DNA of 15,309 nt from JACKLD01 sp049297695 (GTDB lineage Bacteria; Pseudomonadota; Alphaproteobacteria; UBA2136; UBA6156), in assembly GCA_049297695.1 (NCBI GenBank), contig JBAQUT010000071.1:1-15309 (forward strand), given 5' to 3'. The notes beneath the pieces were generated by a model. It was not told the origin of the DNA, did not search any database, and saw only the letters and a list, made by a program, of their open reading frames with translations. A program made the translations under genes and the position numbers. This document shows positions 1-6,734 of the stretch, piece after piece. Positions within the stretch are counted from its first letter, which is position 1. Every line of letters starts with the position of its first letter.

Positions 1-803
1 GCGGCCAAAAGCTCACTCCCACCGCCGTGCAGGCGGCCGCCGAAGCCCTCGGCCTCGGTCCCCTCATCCGCACGCCAGAACGTTTGCGCGGCGACGCGCT
101 GGAGCAGGTATTAGCCACTCCGTGCGATGCTATCGTGGTAGTGGCCTACGGACTCCTGCTCCCCAAAGCCCTGGTGGAAGCCCGCACGTGCCTGAACATC
201 CACCCCAGCCCCCTCCCCCGCTGGCGCGGCGCCGCACCCATCCAGCACACCCTGCTGGCGGGAGATACCACCACCGAAGTCTGCATCATGAAGCTGGACG
301 CCGGCATGGACACCGGCCCCGTGTACCACCGCGAACCCTTCACCATCCCGCCAAGCATGAATGCGGGCGACCTCCACGACGTGTGCGCCACGTTAGGCGC
401 CCAGCACCTGCTGCCCGTGCTGGCCAACCTTGCTACCCTCACGCCCATCTCTCAAACCGAAGACGGCGCCTGCTTGGCCCCCAAAATCACAGCCGAGATG
501 CGCCCCTTAAACCCATCCCAACCCGCCCAAACTCTCCACAACCAAGTCCGCGCCCTCGCCCCTTCCCCAGCAGCAACCCTCACCCTTGGTGGCGAAGTTT
601 GCAAAGTTCTCCAAACCAACGTCCTGCCTCCTGCCTCCTACCCCCTGCCTCCCGGAACCCTCACCGCCACCGAAACATCTCTCAACCTCTCTTGCGCCAA
701 CAGCCTTCTTAGTATACAAATAATCCAACGCCCCAACCGCAAACCCCAACCCATCGCCGAGGCGTTACGCGGCTGGGAGATCCACAAGGATACAACCGAA
801 TGA
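1..803 (+). CDS. fmt: Methionyl-tRNA formyltransferase, 5'-truncated by the window edge
   Basis: Transfers a formyl group from 10-formyltetrahydrofolate to Met-tRNAfMet, making the initiator tRNA used in bacterial translation. The reading frame is open from base 3, so the GTG at 27 is an internal codon and the true start lies upstream. The N-terminal formyltransferase core is clear: GQKLTP near the edge, then VVVAYGLLLPKAL, then NIHPSPLPRWRGAAPIQ with the catalytic Asn and His at about bases 195-203, then DAGMDTG with the catalytic Asp. The C-terminal tRNA-binding domain (about 480-800) is much less conserved and holds a Pro-rich stretch from a CTGCCTC-type repeat (623-657). The TGA stop overlaps the next ATG (ATGA at 800-803), which suggests translational coupling. 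In many alphaproteobacteria fmt is directly followed by truA; here three small ORFs intervene. Confidence 0.96.
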   Translation, partial: GQKLTPTAVQAAAEALGLGPLIRTPERLRGDALEQVLATPCDAIVVVAYGLLLPKALVEARTCLNIHPSPLPRWRGAAPIQHTLLAGDTTTEVCIMKLDAGMDTGPVYHREPFTIPPSMNAGDLHDVCATLGAQHLLPVLANLATLTPISQTEDGACLAPKITAEMRPLNPSQPAQTLHNQVRALAPSPAATLTLGGEVCKVLQTNVLPPASYPLPPGTLTATETSLNLSCANSLLSIQIIQRPNRKPQPIAEALRGWEIHKDTTE

Positions 804-1384
804 CCAACCCCAACGGCCAAACCATATCCGTTATTGCCATGGAAGAAGGCGCCCACGGGCAACTCATAGAGTATCTATGCCGCTGCCATTTCCTCGCCAC
901 CGACCCTGAAAGTCTCAAATACCTCCGTCAAAAGATTGCCGATGCAGGCTACGAATCCCTCTCCGAATTAGCATTAAATCTCATCAACTGGAAAGGTCTG
1001 GGTACGTCCAGCGCCAACAACCCTCTCACTCTCCGGCTGGTTGAACTGAACAAACCCCTCAACATATCTCTGGGAGAGGTTCCAGAAGGTTTTGACGTAG
1101 CATCCCAATTTCAAGCAGGGGCCATGGCCTCTGCAACCTACTTCATTTACAAATTAGAAGAATCCACGGCCCTTTCCCCCTGCGAACAATCCACCTTTGG
1201 AGACATCGCCTCCAACGTTCGCACATCCGTCGTTCTCCGTTGCTATGCCGATATCCAACGCCTGAAACCTGCCTTCAATCTCCACGCTTGCCAAGGCAAC
1301 CTTGGCAAGCGAACGCAAGAAGACCCTGACGATGTATTTAACGAGTTCCGCCTCCAAATCCCCGATACATTAAGAGGTATCTAA
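800..1384 (+). CDS. Unrecognised 194-aa protein inserted between fmt and truA
   Basis: I do not recognise this family. The ATG overlaps the fmt stop by 4 nt, and AAGGA lies 9 nt upstream inside fmt, so the start is well supported. The protein looks soluble, with no signal peptide or membrane segment. The N-terminal half appears helical (residues about 18-65, with LIEYLCRCHF and LRQKIADAGYESLSELALNLI). A stretch near residues 78-110 (LTLRLVELNKPLNISLGEVP) looks strand-rich. The TAA stop overlaps the next ATG (TAATG), so this gene and the next are probably co-translated. The sequence is less GC-rich than fmt and truA, consistent with accessory acquisition. Function unknown. Confidence 0.8.
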   Translation: MTNPNGQTISVIAMEEGAHGQLIEYLCRCHFLATDPESLKYLRQKIADAGYESLSELALNLINWKGLGTSSANNPLTLRLVELNKPLNISLGEVPEGFDVASQFQAGAMASATYFIYKLEESTALSPCEQSTFGDIASNVRTSVVLRCYADIQRLKPAFNLHACQGNLGKRTQEDPDDVFNEFRLQIPDTLRGI

Positions 1385-1680
1385 TGCCACCACACTCCGA
1401 ACCAACCCTTCTCGTGTCCACCTTTACCTTAGAAGGCGGGGTAGAATGGCGTTTTACAGGCAAACCCCTTTGCAAAAAATCAGCCAGCGCCCTTTCCACC
1501 CTTCATGGCAACACGGCTTATCTTGAGCATCTGATTAGCCAATTAGTAATATCAGCTAACCTAAATAGCAAATTCCCAACCGCTCAAACTCCCATGACCG
1601 CCAAAATCCAAAATCCTCACCATGGTGATATCAAACTTAAATTTTGGTTCGAATGTACAACCCCTCAAGCATTGAATTAA
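1384..1680 (+). CDS. Unrecognised 98-aa protein, likely divergent paralogue of the next ORF
   Basis: Family not recognised. The ATG overlaps the preceding TAA by one base (TAATG), with AAGAGGT 6 nt upstream as a good ribosome binding site. There is no signal peptide or membrane helix. The pattern is an N-terminal strand region (LVSTFTLEGGVEWRF), a central helix (YLEHLISQLV), then a Pro-containing segment and a C-terminal strand (DIKLKFWFEC). The same order occurs in the following 100-aa ORF, including FT...G...F, a (S)ALS motif, a mid helix, FP..., IQ and a K-[LI]-x-F end. I infer a tandem duplication that has diverged strongly. Function unknown. Confidence 0.72.
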   Translation: MPPHSEPTLLVSTFTLEGGVEWRFTGKPLCKKSASALSTLHGNTAYLEHLISQLVISANLNSKFPTAQTPMTAKIQNPHHGDIKLKFWFECTTPQALN

Positions 1681-1683
1681 CCT

Positions 1684-1986
1684 ATGACAACCCCCAAAGA
1701 ATTAAATATAAAAATTGCTATTAACCAAGAATTTACATCGCAAAGTGGTGCACGATTTCAATTTAAAATTGGAACAACCGATCAACAATCTTATACTGCC
1801 CTAAGCGGATTCACTCCCGTTGCCACGGAGAAACTATTCCAAGATTGTTGGAAATATTTTCAAGATTGCCGAATACCTTTTATACCCAACACGGCAATAC
1901 CATTTGATATTCAACACCAACAAGATAATTACAAAATCTACTTCATGCTTCAACCTTTGCGCCATGAAGATACACGAATCCACTAA
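1684..1986 (+). CDS. Unrecognised 100-aa protein, AT-rich, upstream of truA
   Basis: Family not recognised. The ATG lies 3 nt after the previous stop and 9 nt before truA, so the ORF fits an operon. No convincing Shine-Dalgarno sequence is visible, so expression may depend on coupling. It is clearly more AT-rich than fmt or truA (runs such as AAAGAATTAAATATAAAAAT near 1695), which suggests foreign origin. Predicted features are an N-terminal strand (ELNIKIAINQEFT), FQFKIG, a helix with LFQDCWKYFQDC (two cysteines), and a C-terminal strand NYKIYFMLQPL. Its layout resembles the preceding 98-aa ORF. Small and soluble; function unknown. Confidence 0.68.
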   Translation: MTTPKELNIKIAINQEFTSQSGARFQFKIGTTDQQSYTALSGFTPVATEKLFQDCWKYFQDCRIPFIPNTAIPFDIQHQQDNYKIYFMLQPLRHEDTRIH

Positions 1987-1995
1987 ACCAATCCC

Positions 1996-2838
1996 ATGCG
2001 CCTCAAACTCCACCTCCAATACCTCGGCACAGGCCTGTACGGCTGGCAACGGCAAGAGGGCAAGGGCAACACCACGGGGCTAGAGCTCCCCACGGTGGAA
2101 GGCCACCTGATATCCGCATGGGCCAACCTCACGGGCGAAATAGCGCCGGATTTCCAAGCCGCAGGCCGCACCGATGCGGGCGTGCACGCCTTGGGCCAAG
2201 TGGTTCATATCGATACCCTCTGGCCCCACGCCGCCACCCCCATCAAAGTGCTGGACGGCCTGAACCATTTTTTGCCCAGCACCATCCGCGTTGTGCGCGT
2301 GGCGCAGGTGGAGGATTCCTTCCACGCCCGCTTTGCAGGCCACCAACGCCACTACCGCTATATTCTTTCCACCACCCGCGTCATGCGCCCGGATTGGTTT
2401 GGCCGAGCCGGGCACGATAGGCGCCCACTGGATATTGCCCGCATGGCCGAAGCCCTCACCCACCTGCCGCTGGGGGAACACGATTTTTCAGGCTTTCGGG
2501 ATGCCGAATGCCAAAGCCAAACCCCCATGTGCAACCTCACCCACCGCAGTTTGGTGGAGGCGGGGGAAGGCTTTGTGCACCTGTACTTTTCCGCCAACCA
2601 CTTCCTCCACCATATGGTGCGCAACATGGTGGGCACGCTGGTGGAATGCGCGCTGGTGGCCGATTCCACCCGCCAACCCCGCCCAGTTGCCGACATGGCC
2701 CGCGTGCTGGAAAACCGCGATCGCCGCCACGCCGGCCCCACCTTCGGCCCCGAAGGTTTGTACTTTTTGGGGGTGGATTACCCGCCCCACGCCGAAGCCC
2801 ACGCCGTAGGCACGGCGCTGGATGTATCCACGTTGTAA
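1996..2838 (+). CDS. truA: tRNA pseudouridine(38-40) synthase TruA
   Basis: Isomerises uridines 38, 39 and 40 in the anticodon arm of many tRNAs. The 280-aa length is slightly above the usual 245-270. The catalytic Asp is at residue 60 in the invariant GRTDAGVHA motif. Other family signatures are the N-terminal YLGTGLYGWQRQ, FHARFAGHQRHYRYIL, LPLGEHDFSGFRDAECQSQ and the C-terminal FLHHMVRNMVGTLVE. A short GNTTGLELP segment (about residues 24-32) accounts for part of the extra length. The ATG at 1996 gives the canonical N-terminus, although no strong Shine-Dalgarno sequence precedes it. It is the last clearly assignable gene of the fmt operon, and its base composition is typical of the core genome. 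Confidence 0.97.
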   Translation: MRLKLHLQYLGTGLYGWQRQEGKGNTTGLELPTVEGHLISAWANLTGEIAPDFQAAGRTDAGVHALGQVVHIDTLWPHAATPIKVLDGLNHFLPSTIRVVRVAQVEDSFHARFAGHQRHYRYILSTTRVMRPDWFGRAGHDRRPLDIARMAEALTHLPLGEHDFSGFRDAECQSQTPMCNLTHRSLVEAGEGFVHLYFSANHFLHHMVRNMVGTLVECALVADSTRQPRPVADMARVLENRDRRHAGPTFGPEGLYFLGVDYPPHAEAHAVGTALDVSTL

Positions 2839-2898
2839 GCCCACACTTACTCCCACGGGAGAGGAACCGACTGAAACCCTTAACAAAGGAACAATGTC

Positions 2899-3129
2899 AT
2901 GCCGCTCATCCCCGCCCACGCCCGCACGTTTTTAGCAGGCCACACCCAACGCCTCGCCGACGCCGCCACGCGCCTCCGCCGTACATGGGGCGATAAACGC
3001 CTCACCCACGAAACCATCGAACACCTCCCAGCCGACACCTCGCCCCCCATCATCCAACGCAAACCTGCCGAAGGCTCGCCTTTCCAAACCCGCGCCAAAG
3101 GCCCCATCCGCTCCTCCGAAATCGCGTAA
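2899..3129 (+). CDS. Small unrecognised 76-aa protein
   Basis: An ORF 60 nt after truA with a good ribosome binding site (AAAGGA at 2885-2890, 8 nt from ATG). The product is basic and hydrophilic with no signal peptide or membrane segment. The first half looks helical (ARTFLAGHTQRLADAATRLRRTWG), and the second half is Pro-rich (LPADTSPPIIQRKPAEGSPF). I recognise no family. Codon composition matches truA, so it is probably native and may be the last gene of the operon. The bidirectional terminator at 3228-3252 lies about 100 nt downstream. Confidence 0.6.
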   Translation: MPLIPAHARTFLAGHTQRLADAATRLRRTWGDKRLTHETIEHLPADTSPPIIQRKPAEGSPFQTRAKGPIRSSEIA

Positions 3130-3147
3130 CACGCCATTCTCTGCGTC

Positions 3148-3206
3148 ATTCCAGCGACGGAAACCTCAGCGAGCTTGCGAGCGCCAAGGTTTCCGGCAGG
3201 TGGAAT
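3148..3206. repeat. Imperfect intergenic palindrome (REP-like hairpin)
   Basis: Two nested inverted repeats share one axis. ATTCCA (3148-3153) pairs with TGGAAT (3201-3206), and CGGAAACCT (3158-3166) pairs exactly with AGGTTTCCG (3187-3195), leaving about 20 nt of loop. The preceding CGTCATTCC start resembles dispersed palindromic elements in many alphaproteobacterial intergenic regions, so I infer a member of such a family. No second copy is visible in this window. Confidence 0.6.
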
Positions 3207-3227
3207 CTTCTCGTTCACCCATAACAA

Positions 3228-3252
3228 AAGCCCCCGCAGGGGCTTCGTTTTT
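3228..3252. terminator. Bidirectional intrinsic terminator between the truA operon and sucD
   Basis: The stem AAGCCCC (3228-3234) / GGGGCTT (3239-3245) has 7 bp and a CGCA loop. On the plus strand it is followed by CGTTTTT; on the minus strand the stem is followed by TTGTTAT. It sits between convergent genes (2899-3129 plus and sucD minus) and can end transcription from both sides. Confidence 0.85.
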
Positions 3253-3262
3253 GAAAATCACC

Positions 3263-4147
3263 CTACCCCAACAACTTCTTCATCGCCGCCCCAATGTCGC
3301 TAGGGCTGCTCACCATCGTCACGCCCGCTTTTTTCAAAGCGTCAATCTTGGCTTCAGCGGTGTCGTTCCCGCCGCTCACAATGGCACCCGCGTGGCCCAT
3401 GCGCTTGCCTTTGGGGGCGCTAGCACCGGCAATAAAGCCCACCACGGGTTTGGTGATGGCGCTTTTGATGTAATCCGCCGCCTCAATCTCGGCATTTCCA
3501 CCAATCTCGCCAATCATCACAATGCCTTTGGTGTGGGGGTCGGCCTCAAACGCCGCCAACACCTGAATAAAGTTGGTGCCCGCCACAGGGTCGCCACCAA
3601 TCCCCACGCAGGTGGTTTGGCCCAGGCCCACATCGCTGGTTTGCTTCACGGCTTCATACGTCAGCGTGCCGGATTTGCTCACCACACCCACCACACCCTT
3701 TTTGTGGATGTACGCGGGCATAATGCCAATCTTGCAGCCCTTGCCATCGCCGGGGGTAATAATGCCAGGGCAGTTGGGGCCAATCAGGCGCATGGTGCAT
3801 TTGGGGTCCATCAACTTGCGCTTCACCTTCACCATGTCCAGCACGGGGATGCCTTCGGTAATGCACACGCAAATCTTGATGCCCGCGGCTTCCGCTTCCA
3901 AAATGGCATCCGCCGCAAAGGGTGGCGGCACGTAAATCACCGAGGCCTCGGCACCCGTCTTTTCCACGGCTTCCCGCACGGTATCAAACACAGGCAGGCC
4001 CAAATGCTCGGTGCCGCCTTTGCCGGGGGTTACGCCACCCACATACCGGCTGCCGTATTTCAGCGCCTGCTCGCTATGAAAGGTTCCGTGCTTCCCCGTA
4101 AACCCTTGGGTAATCACTTTGGTGTCTTCGGTAATAAAAATGGCCAT
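3263..4147 (-). CDS. sucD: Succinyl-CoA ligase (ADP-forming), alpha subunit
   Basis: With SucC it interconverts succinyl-CoA and succinate plus CoA, coupled to nucleotide triphosphate formation in the TCA cycle. The 294-aa length is normal. The N-terminal CoA-binding Rossmann domain carries ITQGFTGKHGTFHSEQAL. The middle holds GPNCPGIITPG. The phosphorylated active-site His is residue 252 in MGHAGAIVSGG. AGGAAC lies about 8 nt upstream of the ATG. The stop is TAG, followed within 20 nt by the terminator at 3228-3252. It is normally directly adjacent to sucC; here a 125-aa exported-protein gene separates them. Confidence 0.98.
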   Translation of the reverse strand: MAIFITEDTKVITQGFTGKHGTFHSEQALKYGSRYVGGVTPGKGGTEHLGLPVFDTVREAVEKTGAEASVIYVPPPFAADAILEAEAAGIKICVCITEGIPVLDMVKVKRKLMDPKCTMRLIGPNCPGIITPGDGKGCKIGIMPAYIHKKGVVGVVSKSGTLTYEAVKQTSDVGLGQTTCVGIGGDPVAGTNFIQVLAAFEADPHTKGIVMIGEIGGNAEIEAADYIKSAITKPVVGFIAGASAPKGKRMGHAGAIVSGGNDTAEAKIDALKKAGVTMVSSPSDIGAAMKKLLG

Positions 4148-4159
4148 GGTTATGTTCCT

Positions 4160-4537
4160 TTATTTTCCAGCATACATTTGCAAAATCACAGGTGCCAACT
4201 GCTCGGCCAGGGCGGGCAGTTTGCTCATTACGCCTTGCCCGGCGGGAGTAGCCTGAAAGCCCTTCACAGCCTTCGCCTCGGCTGGCGTAAACAGCTTGGC
4301 GGCTATGGCGTTGGCTTGGGTCATCAGTTGGGCGCGCTGTTCGGGCGTCAAACTTCCAAGTGCCGAAATCACACCCGCTTTAGTGGTGGGCACGCTGGCG
4401 GCGGTGTTTTGGATCACCCGCTTGCCCACTTCCTGTTGCACGGTGGGGTTGTTCATCACGGCGTTTTGGATGGCGCTAAAATCATACGCCACCGCGGTGG
4501 AAGCCGCTGCAAGAAGTGCTATCATCACATATTTCAT
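4160..4537 (-). CDS. Small exported DUF2059-like protein between sucC and sucD
   Basis: 125 aa with a clear Sec signal peptide (MKYVMIALLAAASTAVA, cleavage expected after about residue 17), so probably periplasmic. The C-terminal half, LTPEQRAQLM... LFTPAEAKAVKGFQATPAGQ... KLPALAEQL, has the pattern of DUF2059-type domains (F-T-x-x-E, F-x-x-T/S-P-x-G-x, then a helix with P). The family has no established biochemical role. The ATG is 2 nt after the sucC TAA, with AAAGGGA about 7 nt upstream, and its TAA is 12 nt before sucD, so it is certainly within the operon. An insertion of an envelope protein inside the sucCD pair is unusual. The family assignment is from pattern memory only. Confidence 0.85.
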   Translation of the reverse strand: MKYVMIALLAAASTAVAYDFSAIQNAVMNNPTVQQEVGKRVIQNTAASVPTTKAGVISALGSLTPEQRAQLMTQANAIAAKLFTPAEAKAVKGFQATPAGQGVMSKLPALAEQLAPVILQMYAGK

Positions 4538-4539
4538 CG

Positions 4540-5715
4540 TTACATCCCTTTCGTCGCGGCAATAATCTTGTCGGCGGCATCACTCAGGCTGTCGGCCGCA
4601 ATAATGTTCAACCCGCTGTCCTTCAAAATCTTCTTGCCCAGCTCCACGTTCGTGCCTTCCAAACGCACCACCAGCGGGATTTGCAAGTTGGTGGCCTTGG
4701 CCGCCGCCACAATCCCGTTGGCAATGGTGTCGCACTTCATGATACCACCAAAGATGTTGATGAGGATGCCCTTCACCTGCGTATCGCCCAAAATAATCTT
4801 CAACGCAGCGGTTACTTTGGCTTCATCCGCGCCACCGCCCACGTCTAAAAAGTTCGCGGGGAAGCTGCCCTTCAGCTTGATAATATCCATGGTGGCCATG
4901 GCCAAACCAGCACCGTTCACCATGCAGCCAATGCTACCTTCCAAGCCCACGTAGTTCAAATCGTACTTACGGGCTTCGGTTTCGCGGGGGTCGTGCTGGG
5001 TGGTGTCGTCCAGCGCCTCAATGTCCTTATGGCGGTACAGGGCGTTGGTGTCAAAACTCACCTTGCCGTCCAACGCCACCACGTCGTCCTGCTTGGTAAC
5101 CACAAGCGGGTTGATCTCCAACATGGCCAAGTCTTTTTCCACATACATGGTGTAAAGGCCCATCATCATGGCCACGGCTTTGTTCACCTGCACGCCTTCC
5201 AACTTCAACCCGAAGGCGATGTTACGGGCCTGGTACGGCATCAACCCCACGGCAGGGTCAATGGTTTCCTTGAAAATCTTTTCCGGCGTGTTTTTGGCAA
5301 CTTCTTCAATTTCCACACCACCCTCGGTGCTGGCCATAATCACCAAACGGCCCGTGCTGCGGTCCAACAGCATGGCCAAGTACAGCTCGCGGGCAATATC
5401 AATCCCTGCGGTCACGTACACGCAGTTTACGGGCTGGCCCTTGCTGGTGGTTTGGTAGGTTACCAGGTTTTTGCCCAGCAAGTTACCCGCCACAATCCCG
5501 GCATCCTTCGCTGTTTTTACCAGCTTCACGCCACCGGCTTTCCCGCGGCCACCGGCGTGCACTTGGGCTTTCACCACGGCAATGGGGCTGCCGCCCTTCA
5601 AAATTTTATCCGCCGCCGCTTCAGCCTCGGCAATGGTTTTGGCCACAATACCGCCTGCCACGGCCACGCCGTAACCGCTCATCAAATCTTTGGCCTGATA
5701 CTCATGGATGTTCAT
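4540..5715 (-). CDS. sucC: Succinyl-CoA ligase (ADP-forming), beta subunit
   Basis: The nucleotide-binding and specificity subunit of succinyl-CoA ligase. At 391 aa it is the expected size. The start MNIHEYQAKDL is the family N-terminus. The ATP-grasp domain shows KAQVHAGGRGKAGGVK and LEINPLVV. The C-terminal CoA-ligase domain shows GSIGCMVNGAGLAMATMD, ANFLDVGGGA and GILINIFGGI. AGAGGTG is about 6 nt upstream of the ATG, fixing the start. It heads the sucC / DUF2059-like / sucD block; about 120 nt upstream separate it from a divergent 63-aa ORF, so it probably has its own promoter there. Confidence 0.98.
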   Translation of the reverse strand: MNIHEYQAKDLMSGYGVAVAGGIVAKTIAEAEAAADKILKGGSPIAVVKAQVHAGGRGKAGGVKLVKTAKDAGIVAGNLLGKNLVTYQTTSKGQPVNCVYVTAGIDIARELYLAMLLDRSTGRLVIMASTEGGVEIEEVAKNTPEKIFKETIDPAVGLMPYQARNIAFGLKLEGVQVNKAVAMMMGLYTMYVEKDLAMLEINPLVVTKQDDVVALDGKVSFDTNALYRHKDIEALDDTTQHDPRETEARKYDLNYVGLEGSIGCMVNGAGLAMATMDIIKLKGSFPANFLDVGGGADEAKVTAALKIILGDTQVKGILINIFGGIMKCDTIANGIVAAAKATNLQIPLVVRLEGTNVELGKKILKDSGLNIIAADSLSDAADKIIAATKGM

Positions 5716-5751
5716 GCTGCACCTCTCTTGTTACCGCCGCACTCTAGGCGT

Positions 5752-5771
5752 TTTGGAAAGGTTTGGAAAGG
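5752..5771. repeat. Perfect 10-bp tandem repeat upstream of sucC
   Basis: TTTGGAAAGG occurs twice head to tail (5752-5761 and 5762-5771), 37 nt upstream of the sucC ATG. This probably lies in the sucC leader or promoter. It could be a regulator site or a chance duplication. I could not assign a clean sucC promoter; an AT-rich TATTAT/ATAATA segment near 5798-5806 is the only -10-like sequence seen, and no good -35 goes with it. Confidence 0.4.
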
Positions 5772-5836
5772 GGTGTCAGCTTACTTCCCAACCATTCCCA
5801 TAATATGGTATTAAAACCAACGAAAGGGCTTGTTCC

Positions 5837-6028
5837 ATGAAAACCGAAACCAAAGTAAACCTTATCAACCGGGCCAGCCGCTATGGCACGTTCATCGGCA
5901 ATCTTACGGCCGAATTTCTGAGCGAGCGGGACAGCTGCACCGGCGGTAATCTTCACAACATCGATGGCCACGTGTTCCTCATGACCGAAAATGGTCTTGA
6001 AGAGCAACATGTTCCCGATGTGCGTTAA
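5837..6028 (+). CDS. Small unrecognised 63-aa protein
   Basis: A plus-strand ORF divergent from sucC and convergent with the reductase gene, ending 7 nt from the reductase stop. AAAGGG (5823-5828) lies 8 nt upstream of ATG, a good ribosome binding site. The product is hydrophilic (MKTETKVNLINRASRYGTF..., with GNLHNIDGHVFLMTENGLEE) and has no signal or membrane segment. No family recognised. An 88-aa ORF on the opposite strand covers the same DNA but has a composition typical of a shadow frame. Real but functionally unknown, moderate certainty. Confidence 0.55.
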   Translation: MKTETKVNLINRASRYGTFIGNLTAEFLSERDSCTGGNLHNIDGHVFLMTENGLEEQHVPDVR

Positions 6029-6035
6029 CCGCTAA

Positions 6036-6644
6036 TCACATCCCATACGGATAGCGATTATCCATCACCTTGCCACCCGCCCTCATGGGCTTCAAGGCTT
6101 TGGCATATTCCACCAGCACACCCAACGCAAAGGCCATGCGGTCGCGCAAGGCCTGGTCGTGCTCGCCCTTCACCTCGGCGCCCAACATGTCGGCCACGTT
6201 GCGGATGATGATATGCTCCGGCGTCCACACCAACTTGCTGTTTTTCACGGCGTGCGCCCGCAGTTCAGCCACGGGGTAAGCCCCGTTGATGCTGCTGCTC
6301 ACGCTCACAATCATGCCCGGCTTGTGGCCCAGCTCGGCGGCGCTGCACAACAACAAAAAATTCTTCAGCTTGCTGGGCACCATCCCCGCATATTCGGGGA
6401 CCACCACCACCACACCGTCGGTGGCTTGCAACGTGGCGGCATGGGGCGCCCATAGCTTGGCCCACTTGTCTTTCAACCCATCCACACCCCACACACCTTC
6501 ATCCCAAAAGGGCACATCCATGGCTCCGGCATCCATAAAGGCCACCTCATGGCCCATGGCCTTCAGCTGGGTTTCCACATACCGCCCCACACGGGTGCTT
6601 TCGCCCTTGGTTCGGTGGCTTCCGGTGATGATGGTGAGATGCAT
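6036..6644 (-). CDS. NADPH-dependent FMN/quinone reductase, flavodoxin fold
   Basis: Probably a cytoplasmic flavoprotein that reduces FMN, quinones or other acceptors with NAD(P)H. It begins with the strand-loop LTIITGSHRTKGESTRVGRY, which binds the FMN phosphate (GSxRxxS-like). It continues with VVVVPEYAGMVPSKLKNFLL, where the PEY motif is typical of the NADPH-dependent FMN reductase family. The length of about 200 aa fits. Two in-frame ATGs exist (6650 and 6644). AAGGAG at 6657-6652 is only 1 nt from the first but 7 nt from the second, so 6644 is the likelier start. It lies between the DUF3800-like gene and the sucC block on the same strand; 84 nt upstream are noncoding and contain two ACGACGCA copies, but I see no clear promoter. 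Exact substrate cannot be told. Confidence 0.9.
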   Translation of the reverse strand: MHLTIITGSHRTKGESTRVGRYVETQLKAMGHEVAFMDAGAMDVPFWDEGVWGVDGLKDKWAKLWAPHAATLQATDGVVVVVPEYAGMVPSKLKNFLLLCSAAELGHKPGMIVSVSSSINGAYPVAELRAHAVKNSKLVWTPEHIIIRNVADMLGAEVKGEHDQALRDRMAFALGVLVEYAKALKPMRAGGKVMDNRYPYGM

Positions 6645-6734
6645 TGACATTCTCCTTGATTGTACCTATTATGTAATTGCGTCGTGACTGCGTCGTTATT
6701 GCAGGATTGGAAGAAATTCCGACACGACGTCTTT

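Noticed and set aside
2508..2996. 162-aa plus-strand ORF overlapping the end of truA
   Set aside because: Out of frame with truA, Pro/Arg/His-rich shadow composition; the 2899 ORF has the ribosome site.
3200..4954. 584-aa plus-strand open frame across sucD, the DUF2059-like gene and sucC
   Set aside because: It is a shadow on the opposite strand of three well-supported genes, His/Gly/Ala-rich and without family features. Similar long frames opposite mdh (7424-8488) and trpS/flippase (12641-13855) were rejected for the same reason.
5744..6010. 88-aa minus-strand ORF opposite the 63-aa ORF
   Set aside because: It has no good ribosome site, spans the probable sucC control region and competes with the better-supported plus-strand ORF at 5837.
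6651..6734. Promoter or small RNA in the gap before the reductase gene
   Set aside because: Two ACGACGCA copies and AT-rich hexamers are present but no -35/-10 pair with acceptable spacing, and no T-run hairpin.
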